From positions 310,001-374,000 of the forward strand of contig NZ_WFLK01000002.1 in assembly GCF_009208565.1 (NCBI RefSeq): 64,000 nt of DNA, written 5' to 3'. Source of the stretch: Janthinobacterium aquaticum. Its GTDB lineage: Bacteria; Pseudomonadota; Gammaproteobacteria; Burkholderiales; Burkholderiaceae_D. Each line of letters starts with the position of its first letter. The stretch's first letter is position 1. Below are positions 34,705 through 42,192 of this stretch, one piece after another. A program made the translations under genes and the position numbers. The notes beneath the pieces were generated by a model, which saw only the letters and a list, made by a program, of their open reading frames with translations, was not told the origin of the DNA and made no database searches.

Positions 34705-35390
34705 GCAGGCGCGCCCTGGTCAGCGTGTTCGGCGGCCAGCGCCAGGTGGTTGCTGACCTGGTCCATGCAGGCGGCCAGGCGCTGGTGGCAGCCGGCGTCG
34801 ACTTCGTTGTCGCCGGCCTTGATGCGGCACTCGCCCGGATCGAGGCGCGCGTCGGCAATCAGGTTCCAGCGCTTGGCGCGCTTGGGGTCGAGTTCGCTGA
34901 TGCGTTTCAATTCTTCCGGGTTGAGGTAGACGTCGATCTCTTCGCGCGTGGGCGGCATCGAGGCCAGCGTTTCATCGACCAGCGACAGCAGTTGCACCGG
35001 CTGCAGCGCCAGTTCGGCGCGGATCACCTGGCGCGCCACCTTGGCCACCAGGTCCACCACTTCCTTGCGCTGGGCGGCGCGGTAGTCGGCGCGCACTTTC
35101 TTCAGGTCGCGCAAAATCGCGTCGACCGGACGGGCCAGGCGGTCCAGCGAGACCAGCGTTTCATTGCGGCCTTCTTCGCGACCCTGCACCACGCCGTCGT
35201 TGCGGCCGGCGTCGTAGCCGTCCTGCTGGCCTTGCACCAGGCCCACTTCATAGCCGTCGCGCTGGCCCTGTTCGAAGCCCTGCGACACCGAGGCCTGCCA
35301 CTGGCCATCGGTATCCTCGGTGTTGGCGCGCTGGCCGGCCGCAATGAATTGCGACAGCGGCGGAAAACGGTAGGTGCGAAAAGGCTTCAT
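34701..35390 (-). CDS. fliH: Flagellar export regulator FliH
   Basis: A 229-residue FliH. The N-terminal segment is followed by a Gly-repeat helix (GFEQGQRDGYEVGLVQGQQDGYDAGRNDG), the GxxxG glycine-zipper typical of FliH/YscL. The C-terminal domain has KVARQVIRAELALQPVQLLSLVDETL. It forms the peripheral stalk holding FliI. The start at 35388-35390 gives MKPFRTYRF and overlaps the fliG stop by 4 bases; the longer open frame upstream lies inside fliG. Confidence 0.94.
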   Translation of the reverse strand: MKPFRTYRFPPLSQFIAAGQRANTEDTDGQWQASVSQGFEQGQRDGYEVGLVQGQQDGYDAGRNDGVVQGREEGRNETLVSLDRLARPVDAILRDLKKVRADYRAAQRKEVVDLVAKVARQVIRAELALQPVQLLSLVDETLASMPPTREEIDVYLNPEELKRISELDPKRAKRWNLIADARLDPGECRIKAGDNEVDAGCHQRLAACMDQVSNHLALAAEHADQGAPA

Positions 35391-36427
35391 TCGACCACCG
35401 CCTCGGCAAACAGCTGGACTTCGATTTCGCCGGCGTCGGCCAGTCCCTTGACGGTGGCCATGATTTCCTGGCGCGTTTGCTCGATACGGCTCATCGGCAC
35501 CGGGCCGGAGCGGCGCATCATGTCCTCGAATGCCTGTGCCTGGCGGCGCGGCATGGTTTTGAGTACCGCGTCGCGGATCGCCGGTTCGGCGCCCTTGAGC
35601 GCAATCGCCCACTGTTCCATCGGCACGTCTTCGAGGATGCGGGTGAGGGTGGCGTCGCTTTGCGTGGCCAGGATCAGGAAGTCGTACATGCTCAGTTCGA
35701 TTTCCGACACCACTTCCGGATCGTGCGCGCGCAGCAATTCGACCAGCGCGGCGCGGTTGCCCGGCATACGGTTGAGAATTTCGGCGGCCTGGCGGATGCC
35801 TTCGACGCTGGTGCTTTGCGTGTCGAGCGTGCCCAGGCAGCGTTCGACCAGCTCATCGAGTTCGACCAGCAGGTCGCGGTCGATCTCATCGAGGCGCGCC
35901 AGGTTCAGCAGTACCAGGTCGCGTCCTTCGTCCGGCAGCGCTTCGAGAATCTGGCCGGCCAGCGCAGGCGGCAAAAAGGCCAGGAACACGGCCTGCATCT
36001 GCACGTGCTCGTTGACGATGTATTCGGCCAGCCATTTCGGCGAGGCCCATTGCAGGCGGGCCATTTTGGGACGGATGGCGTCGCCGTAAATGTTGTTGAG
36101 CACGCTGTTGGCGATATCGCTGCCCAGCGCCATGTCCAGCGAGCGCTTGAGGTAGCTGCGCGAGGCGCCGTGCACGCCGCTTTGCTGGCGGTAGTCGTCA
36201 AAGAAGGTCTGCATCGCCGTCTTGACGGCCTCGACCTTGATACCGCTCATGCGTGACATCACCTGCGTCACTTCCAGCAGCTCTTCGCGCGACAGGCAGC
36301 GCAGCACGGCGGCCGCCTGTTCCTCGCCTATGCTCAGCAGCACGATGGCCGCCTGTTCCACCGGCGTCAGGCTGACGCCTTCCTCTTGCTCGTCATCGGA
36401 GAAATTATTGTTGTTGAGTTCGGCCAT
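35387..36427 (-). CDS. fliG: Flagellar motor switch protein FliG
   Basis: A 346-residue rotor protein. It has an N-terminal FliF-binding domain (EQAAIVLLSIGEEQAAAVLRCLSREEL), a middle FliM-binding domain with the EHVQ motif (EYIVNEHVQMQAVFLAFLPPALAG) and a C-terminal torque domain (MYDFLILATQSDATLTRILEDVPMEQWAIALKGAE) ending in EIEVQ. The start at 36425-36427 (MAELNNNN) is preferred to an upstream frame inside fliF. It overlaps fliF by 23 bases. Confidence 0.96.
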   Translation of the reverse strand: MAELNNNNFSDDEQEEGVSLTPVEQAAIVLLSIGEEQAAAVLRCLSREELLEVTQVMSRMSGIKVEAVKTAMQTFFDDYRQQSGVHGASRSYLKRSLDMALGSDIANSVLNNIYGDAIRPKMARLQWASPKWLAEYIVNEHVQMQAVFLAFLPPALAGQILEALPDEGRDLVLLNLARLDEIDRDLLVELDELVERCLGTLDTQSTSVEGIRQAAEILNRMPGNRAALVELLRAHDPEVVSEIELSMYDFLILATQSDATLTRILEDVPMEQWAIALKGAEPAIRDAVLKTMPRRQAQAFEDMMRRSGPVPMSRIEQTRQEIMATVKGLADAGEIEVQLFAEAVVE

Positions 36428-38141
36428 TTTTCTGCATCCATTGTTTGACGACTTCGGCGACACGCTCGGGTTCTTTTTCAGCCAGCACTTTCAGGTGGTC
36501 GACCATCACGTCGACGGCCGAACCGGGCGGCGGCAAATCATAGTTTTCCAGCAGCGGCACCACCGGCATCGAGCCGCCGGTCAGCGGCGAGCCTTCCAGC
36601 GCCGGCAGGCCGTTGAGGCCGAGCGCCGGGGTGCCCGCGGCGGCGTCGCCGGCAGCACTGCCGGCCGTCGCGCCAGTAGCGGCCACGCCGCTGCCAGGCA
36701 AGGCGATGGCCGGGTCGATCTGCTTGAGTTCGGGCGGCGCCAGGCGCGAGGTCAGCAGGCGCAGCAGCGGACGCAATATCAGGAAATAGCCGAGGATGGC
36801 GCCCAGTGCATACAGCAGCCAGCTGCTGAAATCGACCACCGTGTCGCGCTCCTCCCACCACTGCGCCACCGGCGGCTTGGCCGGGAAGGGCAGGGCGGTC
36901 AGGCTCAGGTTGTCGCCGCGCTGCGCATTGATGCCAAGGCCGGTGCGCAGCATTTTTTCGATATTGGCCATTTCGGCCGGCGTCCAGCCGGTCTTGGCGT
37001 CGGGCGCGGCGGCGCTGTTGAGCACCACGGCCACGCTGAGTTTTTCCAGGCTGCCGCGGCTGCGCTTGATCTGGGTGATGCTGCGGTCATACGCGTACTG
37101 GCGCGTGGTGGCGTTCTTGCGCGCGGTACCGTCATCGGGTTTGGCTGCGCCGTCTGCCGGCGCCTCAGGCTGGCCCGGCACGGCAGCGGCCGGCGGGCGG
37201 TTCGACAGGCTGCCCGGTATGCCGGCCACGGTGCGGTTGCGGTCCATTTCCTCGCGCATCGCTTCGCTGGTCACTTTCGGCGCTTCGCCGTATTTTTCCA
37301 GGGTTTCTTCGACGCGGTCGTTGTTGACGGCGGCCGTGACGCTGAGCTTGAAGTTGTCCTCGCCGATGACCGGGCCGAGCAGACCCATCACGTTGCGGCG
37401 GATGTCATCCTGGATGCGCTTTGCGCCTTCATTGCCGGCCGAGGTTGCGTCGAAACCGTCGGCCAGGTCGATATGGGCCGACAGCAGGTTGCCAGCCTGG
37501 TCGACCAGGCTCACGCGCGTGGGCGCGAGGCTGGCCACGCTGCCGGACACCATGTTGATCACGGCGGCGATCTGCTCGGGCGCCAGCGTGCGGCCCGGTT
37601 TCAGCGCCACCACGATCGAGGCGGACGACTTGTCGCCGTCGCTCGACACAAACGAGGTCGACTTGGCTATCGACAGGTGCACGCGCGCCGAGGCGATGGC
37701 GTCGAGCGACATGATGCTTTGCGCCAGCTCGCCTTCCAGGCCGCGGCGAAAGCGCACATCCTGCACGAACTGCGACACGCCCAGCGGATCGTTCTTGTCC
37801 ATCAGTTCGAGTCCGGCCGGCAACTGCGCCGTCACGCCTTTCGACGCCAGCAGCATGCGCACCTTGCCCAGCATGGCGTCTGGCACCATCACCTGGCCGG
37901 TATCGGGATGGACGCGGTAGGCAATATGTTCGGCGTCGAGCGTGGCCATCATGTCCGCCACTGCCACTTTTTCGCGCGCCCCAAACACCGGCTTGTAGTT
38001 GGCCTGGTCGCGCCAGACAAACATCATCACCAGCGCCGTCACGCCGATGGCCAGCACCAGCAGGGGCACCAGGTTTTTCAGCAAGGCAGGCGGAATGGCG
38101 GGTTGGGCACTTGTGCGCCAGCGCGCAAATGCGGACTTCAT
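36405..38141 (-). CDS. fliF: Flagellar MS-ring protein FliF
   Basis: A 578-residue MS-ring protein. It has two membrane helices, VPLLVLAIGVTALVMMFVW near the N-terminus and SSWLLYALGAILGYFLILRP near the C-terminus, flanking periplasmic ring-building domains (ELAQSIMSLDAIASARVHLSI). The C-terminal tail ends with the FliG-binding region (VDVMVDHLKVLAEKEPERVAEVVKQWM). I chose the ATG at 38139-38141; a GTG four codons upstream is also possible and neither has a strong ribosome site. Confidence 0.96.
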   Translation of the reverse strand: MKSAFARWRTSAQPAIPPALLKNLVPLLVLAIGVTALVMMFVWRDQANYKPVFGAREKVAVADMMATLDAEHIAYRVHPDTGQVMVPDAMLGKVRMLLASKGVTAQLPAGLELMDKNDPLGVSQFVQDVRFRRGLEGELAQSIMSLDAIASARVHLSIAKSTSFVSSDGDKSSASIVVALKPGRTLAPEQIAAVINMVSGSVASLAPTRVSLVDQAGNLLSAHIDLADGFDATSAGNEGAKRIQDDIRRNVMGLLGPVIGEDNFKLSVTAAVNNDRVEETLEKYGEAPKVTSEAMREEMDRNRTVAGIPGSLSNRPPAAAVPGQPEAPADGAAKPDDGTARKNATTRQYAYDRSITQIKRSRGSLEKLSVAVVLNSAAAPDAKTGWTPAEMANIEKMLRTGLGINAQRGDNLSLTALPFPAKPPVAQWWEERDTVVDFSSWLLYALGAILGYFLILRPLLRLLTSRLAPPELKQIDPAIALPGSGVAATGATAGSAAGDAAAGTPALGLNGLPALEGSPLTGGSMPVVPLLENYDLPPPGSAVDVMVDHLKVLAEKEPERVAEVVKQWMQKNGRTQQQ

Positions 38142-38209
38142 GGGGGTAATCACGTGGAATAACTTTCGCTTGGAGGCTGGGTGTTGACGAATGTATTACA
38201 GCGGAAAAA

Positions 38210-38548
38210 TCAGAGCGGCAGCTTGATCAGTTCATCGACGGCGCCCATGACTTTGTTGCGTACTTGCATCAGCATGGAGAAAGACAGGCTCGCTTCCTGG
38301 CTGGCCAGCATGGCGCCGACCAGGTCATCGCTCTTGCCGCTGTCGACGTCGCTCATTTTTTGCGCCGCCATCTGATCGCCCTGATTGATATTGCCGATGG
38401 CGTCCTTCATGCTTTGCGCGAAGGAATAAGTGGCAGGGGTGTCGCCGCCGAAATGGGCGGCCGGTGCAATACTGGCGCCCAGGGCGCGCGCATCGTTTTG
38501 TAATGCAGCCAGATCAGCTTTGATCATGCCTGCGAATTCGTTGCTCAT
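38210..38548 (-). CDS. fliE: Flagellar hook-basal body protein FliE
   Basis: A 112-residue FliE, first gene of the long minus-strand operon. Family motifs are TYSFAQSMKDAIGNINQGDQMAAQKMSDVDSGKSDDLVGAMLASQEASLSFSMLMQVRNKVMGAVDELI. It joins the MS ring to the rod. The start at 38546-38548 follows GAGGGCAAG; a frame 12 codons longer is not supported. The upstream gap has a sigma-54-like promoter sequence. Confidence 0.95.
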   Translation of the reverse strand: MSNEFAGMIKADLAALQNDARALGASIAPAAHFGGDTPATYSFAQSMKDAIGNINQGDQMAAQKMSDVDSGKSDDLVGAMLASQEASLSFSMLMQVRNKVMGAVDELIKLPL

Positions 38549-38956
38549 CTTGCCCTCTATATTCAATATGCGAAGCTGTATCAATCAAGAAATTACTGGT
38601 GTTGCCATGTCGCCTGGTTCGTTAATCGAACCCATCAGTTTTATTAATTGCCGCGCCACACAATGCGAGAACCACTACAAGCAAACTCACGCTATCGATT
38701 GCAATATTATTTGCAAGGCCACAATAATGAATAACTGACCGATAAAAGTTTCTGAGGCAGACAATTAGAAGGAAATCAAATTGCCATAAAACTTGAATCC
38801 GGCAAAGACCATGGCACACTGCAAAGCGAAATTTTGTCGCTGTAAGCTTACCTCGCAGCAACTATAAAGTAAAGGACGGAATGCCTCAAGCCATCGGCAG
38901 TCATATTGTTTCATGGCAATATTTGGGGTTTTACTGTATCGTTCAGCACCGCGCCG

Positions 38957-38972
38957 GGCCAATATCGTGCCA
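38957..38972 (-). promoter_or_regulatory. Candidate sigma-54 promoter facing fliE
   Basis: Read on the minus strand, the sequence is TGGCACGATATTGGCC. It matches the consensus TGGCACGNNNNTTGCW at 10 of the 11 best-conserved positions, with GG and GC in the required -24/-12 spacing. It points toward fliE but lies about 400 bases upstream of that start, leaving a long leader. A sigma-54 promoter at the head of fliE fits lateral-flagellar regulation by LafK, which is missing here. Confidence 0.4.
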
Positions 38973-39053
38973 GTTGCGCAATCGTTTGCAAGGTTTCAAC
39001 TTCCAAGTCAGTTGTAAGGCAAGATGATGCTGTATTTAATTTCAGGCGATCCG

Positions 39054-39059
39054 TATAAT
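39054..39059 (+). promoter_or_regulatory. Possible -10 box for the fliM-flhA operon
   Basis: A perfect TATAAT sits 12 bases before the first ATG of the FliM-like gene. The matching -35 (TGTATT at 39031-39036, 17-bp spacer) is weak. If it is used, transcription would begin near 39066, favouring one of the later ATGs (39083 or 39092) as the real fliM start. Confidence 0.3.
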
Positions 39060-39070
39060 TTGTTCTGCCA

Positions 39071-39964
39071 ATGCAATACGACATGACTCACATGATAACC
39101 ACCAAGACAGATCAAACTTTGCCTCATCAAGTCCTCGATTCCTGTTTGCTGGGACGTCCTGTACACTTGCTGCACGTTTTTGCCGCCCAGTTGCGCGACG
39201 ATCTGGCGGCCGCGCTGCGCCAGCCGATGAGCAGGCGCTACTGGGGCACTTTCCAGGTTGACTCGGTCAACCTGTCGCGCGTGGACAACGAAGACAGCGT
39301 CAATCGCTGGCTCAGCTTTAGCGTACCGGCCGGTCAGGCCGGTTTTTCGCTGGAGCGCCAGGTGCTGCTGAGCGTGCTTAACTATCGCTATGGAAGTCCT
39401 GGTGCGAAGACGGCCTTGCCGGATCCGGCCACTGTGCGCGTGACGGCCACCGAAGAGCGCCTGGCTGTGGTCTTGGGACAACAGCTGGTGGCCACGCTGT
39501 ATGCGCGCATCGACAAAAATTTGCAAACGCAGGGCAAATCGAGCCAGATCGACACGACTGCCGAACTGACGGCGCAGTCGGGCGTGCGCCCGGTGCGCGG
39601 CAGCTGGATCGCCACGGTCGCGGTCAGCGACGTGGAAAGCGGGCAGAGCGGGCAAATCTGGTTCTCGCTCGACAAGCAGTTGATGGCCGATGTGCTGCGC
39701 GGCCTGCTGCCCGAACGCGCCCAGGCCAAGAAGGCGCTGCGCAGCGTGCGTCCGCTGGCGTCGCGCCTGCAGGTGACGCTTGAAGGTCGGCTGGTCAGCA
39801 AGCAGGTTCAGCTCGGTGCGCTGTTCGACCTGCGCGTGGGCGACGTGATTCCTGTCAGCCTGAGCCGTACCGACGTCATGCTCGACGATTCGCGCCTGTT
39901 TACGGCCGCCGTATCCGAACACAAAGGCAAGCTCTGTCTAACCTCATTTGAAGATGTTGAATAA
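39071..39964 (+). CDS. fliM: Divergent FliM-type flagellar motor switch protein
   Basis: A protein of up to 297 residues. The C-terminal ~75 residues are a SpoA (FliN/FliM C-terminal) domain (LQVTLEGRLVSKQVQLGALFDLRVGDVIPVSLSR). The middle has a weak FliM-like LERQVLLSVLNYRYG segment. It lacks the N-terminal CheY-P-binding motif of classical FliM (the LSQDEIDALL type) and the GGxG loop that contacts FliG is not obvious. Position directly before fliN and conserved order in lateral clusters support FliM. Three in-frame ATGs (39071, 39083, 39092) are possible starts; none has a strong ribosome site. Confidence 0.8.
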   Translation: MQYDMTHMITTKTDQTLPHQVLDSCLLGRPVHLLHVFAAQLRDDLAAALRQPMSRRYWGTFQVDSVNLSRVDNEDSVNRWLSFSVPAGQAGFSLERQVLLSVLNYRYGSPGAKTALPDPATVRVTATEERLAVVLGQQLVATLYARIDKNLQTQGKSSQIDTTAELTAQSGVRPVRGSWIATVAVSDVESGQSGQIWFSLDKQLMADVLRGLLPERAQAKKALRSVRPLASRLQVTLEGRLVSKQVQLGALFDLRVGDVIPVSLSRTDVMLDDSRLFTAAVSEHKGKLCLTSFEDVE

Positions 39965-39965
39965 T

Positions 39966-40340
39966 ATGAATATGAACGATAGCAATCAGAGCGAAACCCT
40001 GCTGGAAGACCTGGGCGATGAGATGATCATCGAGCAGAGCGAAGTCAATGGTGTCAGTGAGGTATCGCCGACGCGCGCGCGGCGCGATATTCCGCAGATG
40101 ATGCGCAAGATTCCCGTCACGCTGACGCTGGAAGTGGGCTCGGCCCGCATTTCGCTGGAAGAACTGATGGCCATCGGCCCGGAAAGCGTGATCGAACTCG
40201 ATATGCTCGCTGGCGAGCCGCTGGTGATCAAGGTCAATGGCACGCCGATCGGCCGCGCCGAAGTGGTGGTGGCCGGTGAAAACTATGGTCTCAAGGTGAT
40301 CGACCTCGACGGCCTCAATCTCGACATGATGACAGCATGA
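39966..40340 (+). CDS. fliN: Flagellar motor switch protein FliN
   Basis: A 124-residue FliN with an acidic N-terminus and a complete SpoA domain (KIPVTLTLEVGSARISLEELMAIGPESVIELDMLAGEPLVIKVNGTPIGRAEVVVAGENYGLKV). It forms the C-ring base with FliM. I chose ATG 39966, which starts one base after the fliM stop; ATGs at 39954 and 39972 are alternatives. It overlaps fliP by 4 bases. No fliO follows. Confidence 0.94.
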   Translation: MNMNDSNQSETLLEDLGDEMIIEQSEVNGVSEVSPTRARRDIPQMMRKIPVTLTLEVGSARISLEELMAIGPESVIELDMLAGEPLVIKVNGTPIGRAEVVVAGENYGLKVIDLDGLNLDMMTA

Positions 40341-41107
40341 AGCTGGCTGGCCCCGGTATGACGCGGCGTTCCAGCCTGCTGGTCGCCGCGCTGGCGGCGC
40401 CTGCGCTGCTGCTGTGCTGCACCAGTGCAGGTGCGCAGGATTTGCTGTCGGGCATCGTGCCCGGCGCCAAGACCGATCTGTCGGTAAAGATGCAGATCCT
40501 GGTCGTCATGACCTTGCTCGGCCTGCTGCCGGTGATGGTCATGATGATGACCAGCTTTACCCGTTTCGTGATCGTGCTGTCGCTGCTGCGCCAGGCGCTG
40601 GGCCTGCAGCAGGGCCTGCCCAACCGCATCGTAACCGGCATTGCGCTGATTCTCACCTTGCTGGTGATGCGTCCGATCGGCGACCAGGTCTGGAAGGAAG
40701 CCTTCGTGCCGTATGACCGCGACCAGATCGGCATGCAGGAAGCTTTGAAGCGCGCCGAGGTGCCGATTTCGCGCTTCATGCTGGCCCAGACCAGCAAGGC
40801 GGCGCTGGCACAGGTGGCTCACCTGGCCGGTGAGCCGGTCACGGCGCGGCCGCAGGATCACAGCTTTACCGTCAAACTGGCCGCCTTTGTGCTGTCCGAA
40901 CTGAAAACGGCATTCCAGATCGGCTGCATGCTGTTTATTCCGTTCCTGATCATCGACCTGGTGGTGGCGTCGGTGCTGATGGCCATGGGCATGATGATGC
41001 TCTCGCCGCTGGTGATTTCCCTGCCGTTCAAGCTGCTGCTGTTCGTGCTGGTCGATGGCTGGACGCTGACCGTCAACACCCTTGTTACCAGCATACAGGC
41101 GTATTGA
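40337..41107 (+). CDS. fliP: Flagellar export gate protein FliP
   Basis: A 256-residue FliP. An N-terminal signal peptide (VAALAAPALLLCCTSAGAQ) is followed by the strongly conserved core (MTLLGLLPVMVMMMTSFTRFVIVLSLLRQALG) and the C-terminal ELKTAFQIGCMLFIPFLIIDLVVASVLMAMGMMMLSP. FliP builds the core of the export gate. FliO, its usual assembly helper, is not encoded between fliN and fliP. The stop overlaps the fliQ start (TGATG). Confidence 0.97.
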   Translation: MKLAGPGMTRRSSLLVAALAAPALLLCCTSAGAQDLLSGIVPGAKTDLSVKMQILVVMTLLGLLPVMVMMMTSFTRFVIVLSLLRQALGLQQGLPNRIVTGIALILTLLVMRPIGDQVWKEAFVPYDRDQIGMQEALKRAEVPISRFMLAQTSKAALAQVAHLAGEPVTARPQDHSFTVKLAAFVLSELKTAFQIGCMLFIPFLIIDLVVASVLMAMGMMMLSPLVISLPFKLLLFVLVDGWTLTVNTLVTSIQAY

Positions 41108-41379
41108 TGCTGACCCCTGACGTTGCCGTTGACCTGGTCTCCGAAGCGCTGCATGTGGTGATGCTGCTGGTGGTGGTGATGGTTGTGCCGGGCCTCTTGA
41201 TGGGCCTGATCGTGGCGCTGTTCCAGGCTGCCACGCAGATCAACGAGCAGACGCTGAGCTTTCTGCCGCGCCTGCTGGTGACGTTGTTGGCCCTGATTAT
41301 CGCCGGGCGCTGGATGGCCGGTTACCTGATGGACTACTGCGTGTCGATCTTCCAGCGCGCCGCCACCCTGGTCGGCTAG
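41107..41379 (+). CDS. fliQ: Flagellar export gate protein FliQ
   Basis: A 90-residue protein with two membrane helices (VMLLVVVMVVPGLLMGLIVALFQAATQINEQTLSFLPRLL and the following LVTLLALIIAGRWM). This is the standard FliQ size and signature. It forms the export-gate helix with FliP and FliR. The start is the ATG at 41107, overlapping the fliP stop by one base. Confidence 0.97.
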   Translation: MLTPDVAVDLVSEALHVVMLLVVVMVVPGLLMGLIVALFQAATQINEQTLSFLPRLLVTLLALIIAGRWMAGYLMDYCVSIFQRAATLVG

Positions 41380-41391
41380 CTTCGCGCCGCC

Positions 41392-42192
41392 ATGGAACAA
41401 TTTGTCCCTCAGATACTGCCTTTCCTGCTTACCATCTGGTGGCCGTTCTGCCGCATCCTGGCCATGCTGAGCGCCGCACCCGTAGTCGGCGACGGCGCCG
41501 TGCCGGTCACGGTACGCATCCTGCTGTCGCTGGTGCTGGCCATTGTGATGCTGCCAGTGATGCATGCCAGCGGTGCGGCGCAGGAGCTGACCCGCATCGA
41601 TCCGTTTTCGCTGTACGCGGTGGTGGCCACGCTTGAGCAGGCGGTGATCGGCTTCGTGCTGGGGCTGGCGTTTCACTTTGCCATGTCGGTGATGTCGGTG
41701 CTTGGTTTCCTGGTGTCGAGCCAGATCGGTTTTTCCATGGCGGTGATGAACGATCCACTCAACGGCACCTCGTCGGACGTGGTATCGGGCCTGTTGACCA
41801 TCATGTGCATGATCGTGTTTTTTGCCGTCGACGGCCACCTGGTGCTGAGCGGCGTGATCGGCGCCAGTTTCAAGGCCTGGCCGGTAGGACAGGGCTATGG
41901 ACCGCTGCTGCTGCAGACGGTGGCCTTCAATGTGGCCTGGATTTTTGCCGCCGCCATGTTGCTGGCCCTGCCGATTGCGTTTTCCACCATGGTGGTGCAG
42001 CTGGGCTTTGGCTTTCTCAACCGCGTGGCGCCGTCGCTGAACCTGTTTTCGCTGGGGTTTTCCATGATTACCATGTTCGGCCTGCTGATGCTGGCGCAGA
42101 TCGTGCGCTTTATTCCCGAGCACTACGTGGCCATGACCAACCGCGTGCTGGGCATGATCGAACAACAGATGCGGATGGCCCATGGCGGATAA
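41392..42192 (+). CDS. fliR: Flagellar export gate protein FliR
   Basis: A 266-residue polytopic membrane protein with FliR hallmarks (VVGDGAVPVTVRILLSLVLAIVMLPVM, LEQAVIGFVLGLAFHFAMSVMSVLGFLVSSQIGFSMAVMNDP, FLNRVAPSLNLFSLGFSMI). It completes the FliPQR gate. It overlaps flhB by 11 bases. Confidence 0.97.
   Translation: MEQFVPQILPFLLTIWWPFCRILAMLSAAPVVGDGAVPVTVRILLSLVLAIVMLPVMHASGAAQELTRIDPFSLYAVVATLEQAVIGFVLGLAFHFAMSVMSVLGFLVSSQIGFSMAVMNDPLNGTSSDVVSGLLTIMCMIVFFAVDGHLVLSGVIGASFKAWPVGQGYGPLLLQTVAFNVAWIFAAAMLLALPIAFSTMVVQLGFGFLNRVAPSLNLFSLGFSMITMFGLLMLAQIVRFIPEHYVAMTNRVLGMIEQQMRMAHGG

Larger units (their letters stand above)
38549..39070. other. AT-rich gap between divergent fliE and fliM, where lafK is usually found
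   Basis: This 522-bp stretch has no credible gene: the longest frames (79 and 65 codons, minus strand) have no ribosome site and no protein-like composition. It is clearly AT-richer than its surroundings. In Vibrio and Escherichia lateral/Flag-2 clusters, the sigma-54 activator gene lafK lies at this spot. The stretch holds a sigma-54-like site (38957-38972) and a perfect TATAAT (39054-39059) facing fliM. Loss of lafK is an inference from comparative knowledge. Confidence 0.7.

Noticed and set aside
36222..38162. 646-codon plus-strand open frame
   Set aside because: Antisense to fliF and fliG, rich in His/Arg/Gly/Gln as expected from a reversed GC-rich frame; the minus-strand genes are certain.
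38812..38828. Second sigma-54-like word TGGCACACTGCAAAGC facing fliM
   Set aside because: The GC element is one base too far from the GG element; strict -24/-12 spacing is required, so it is probably chance.
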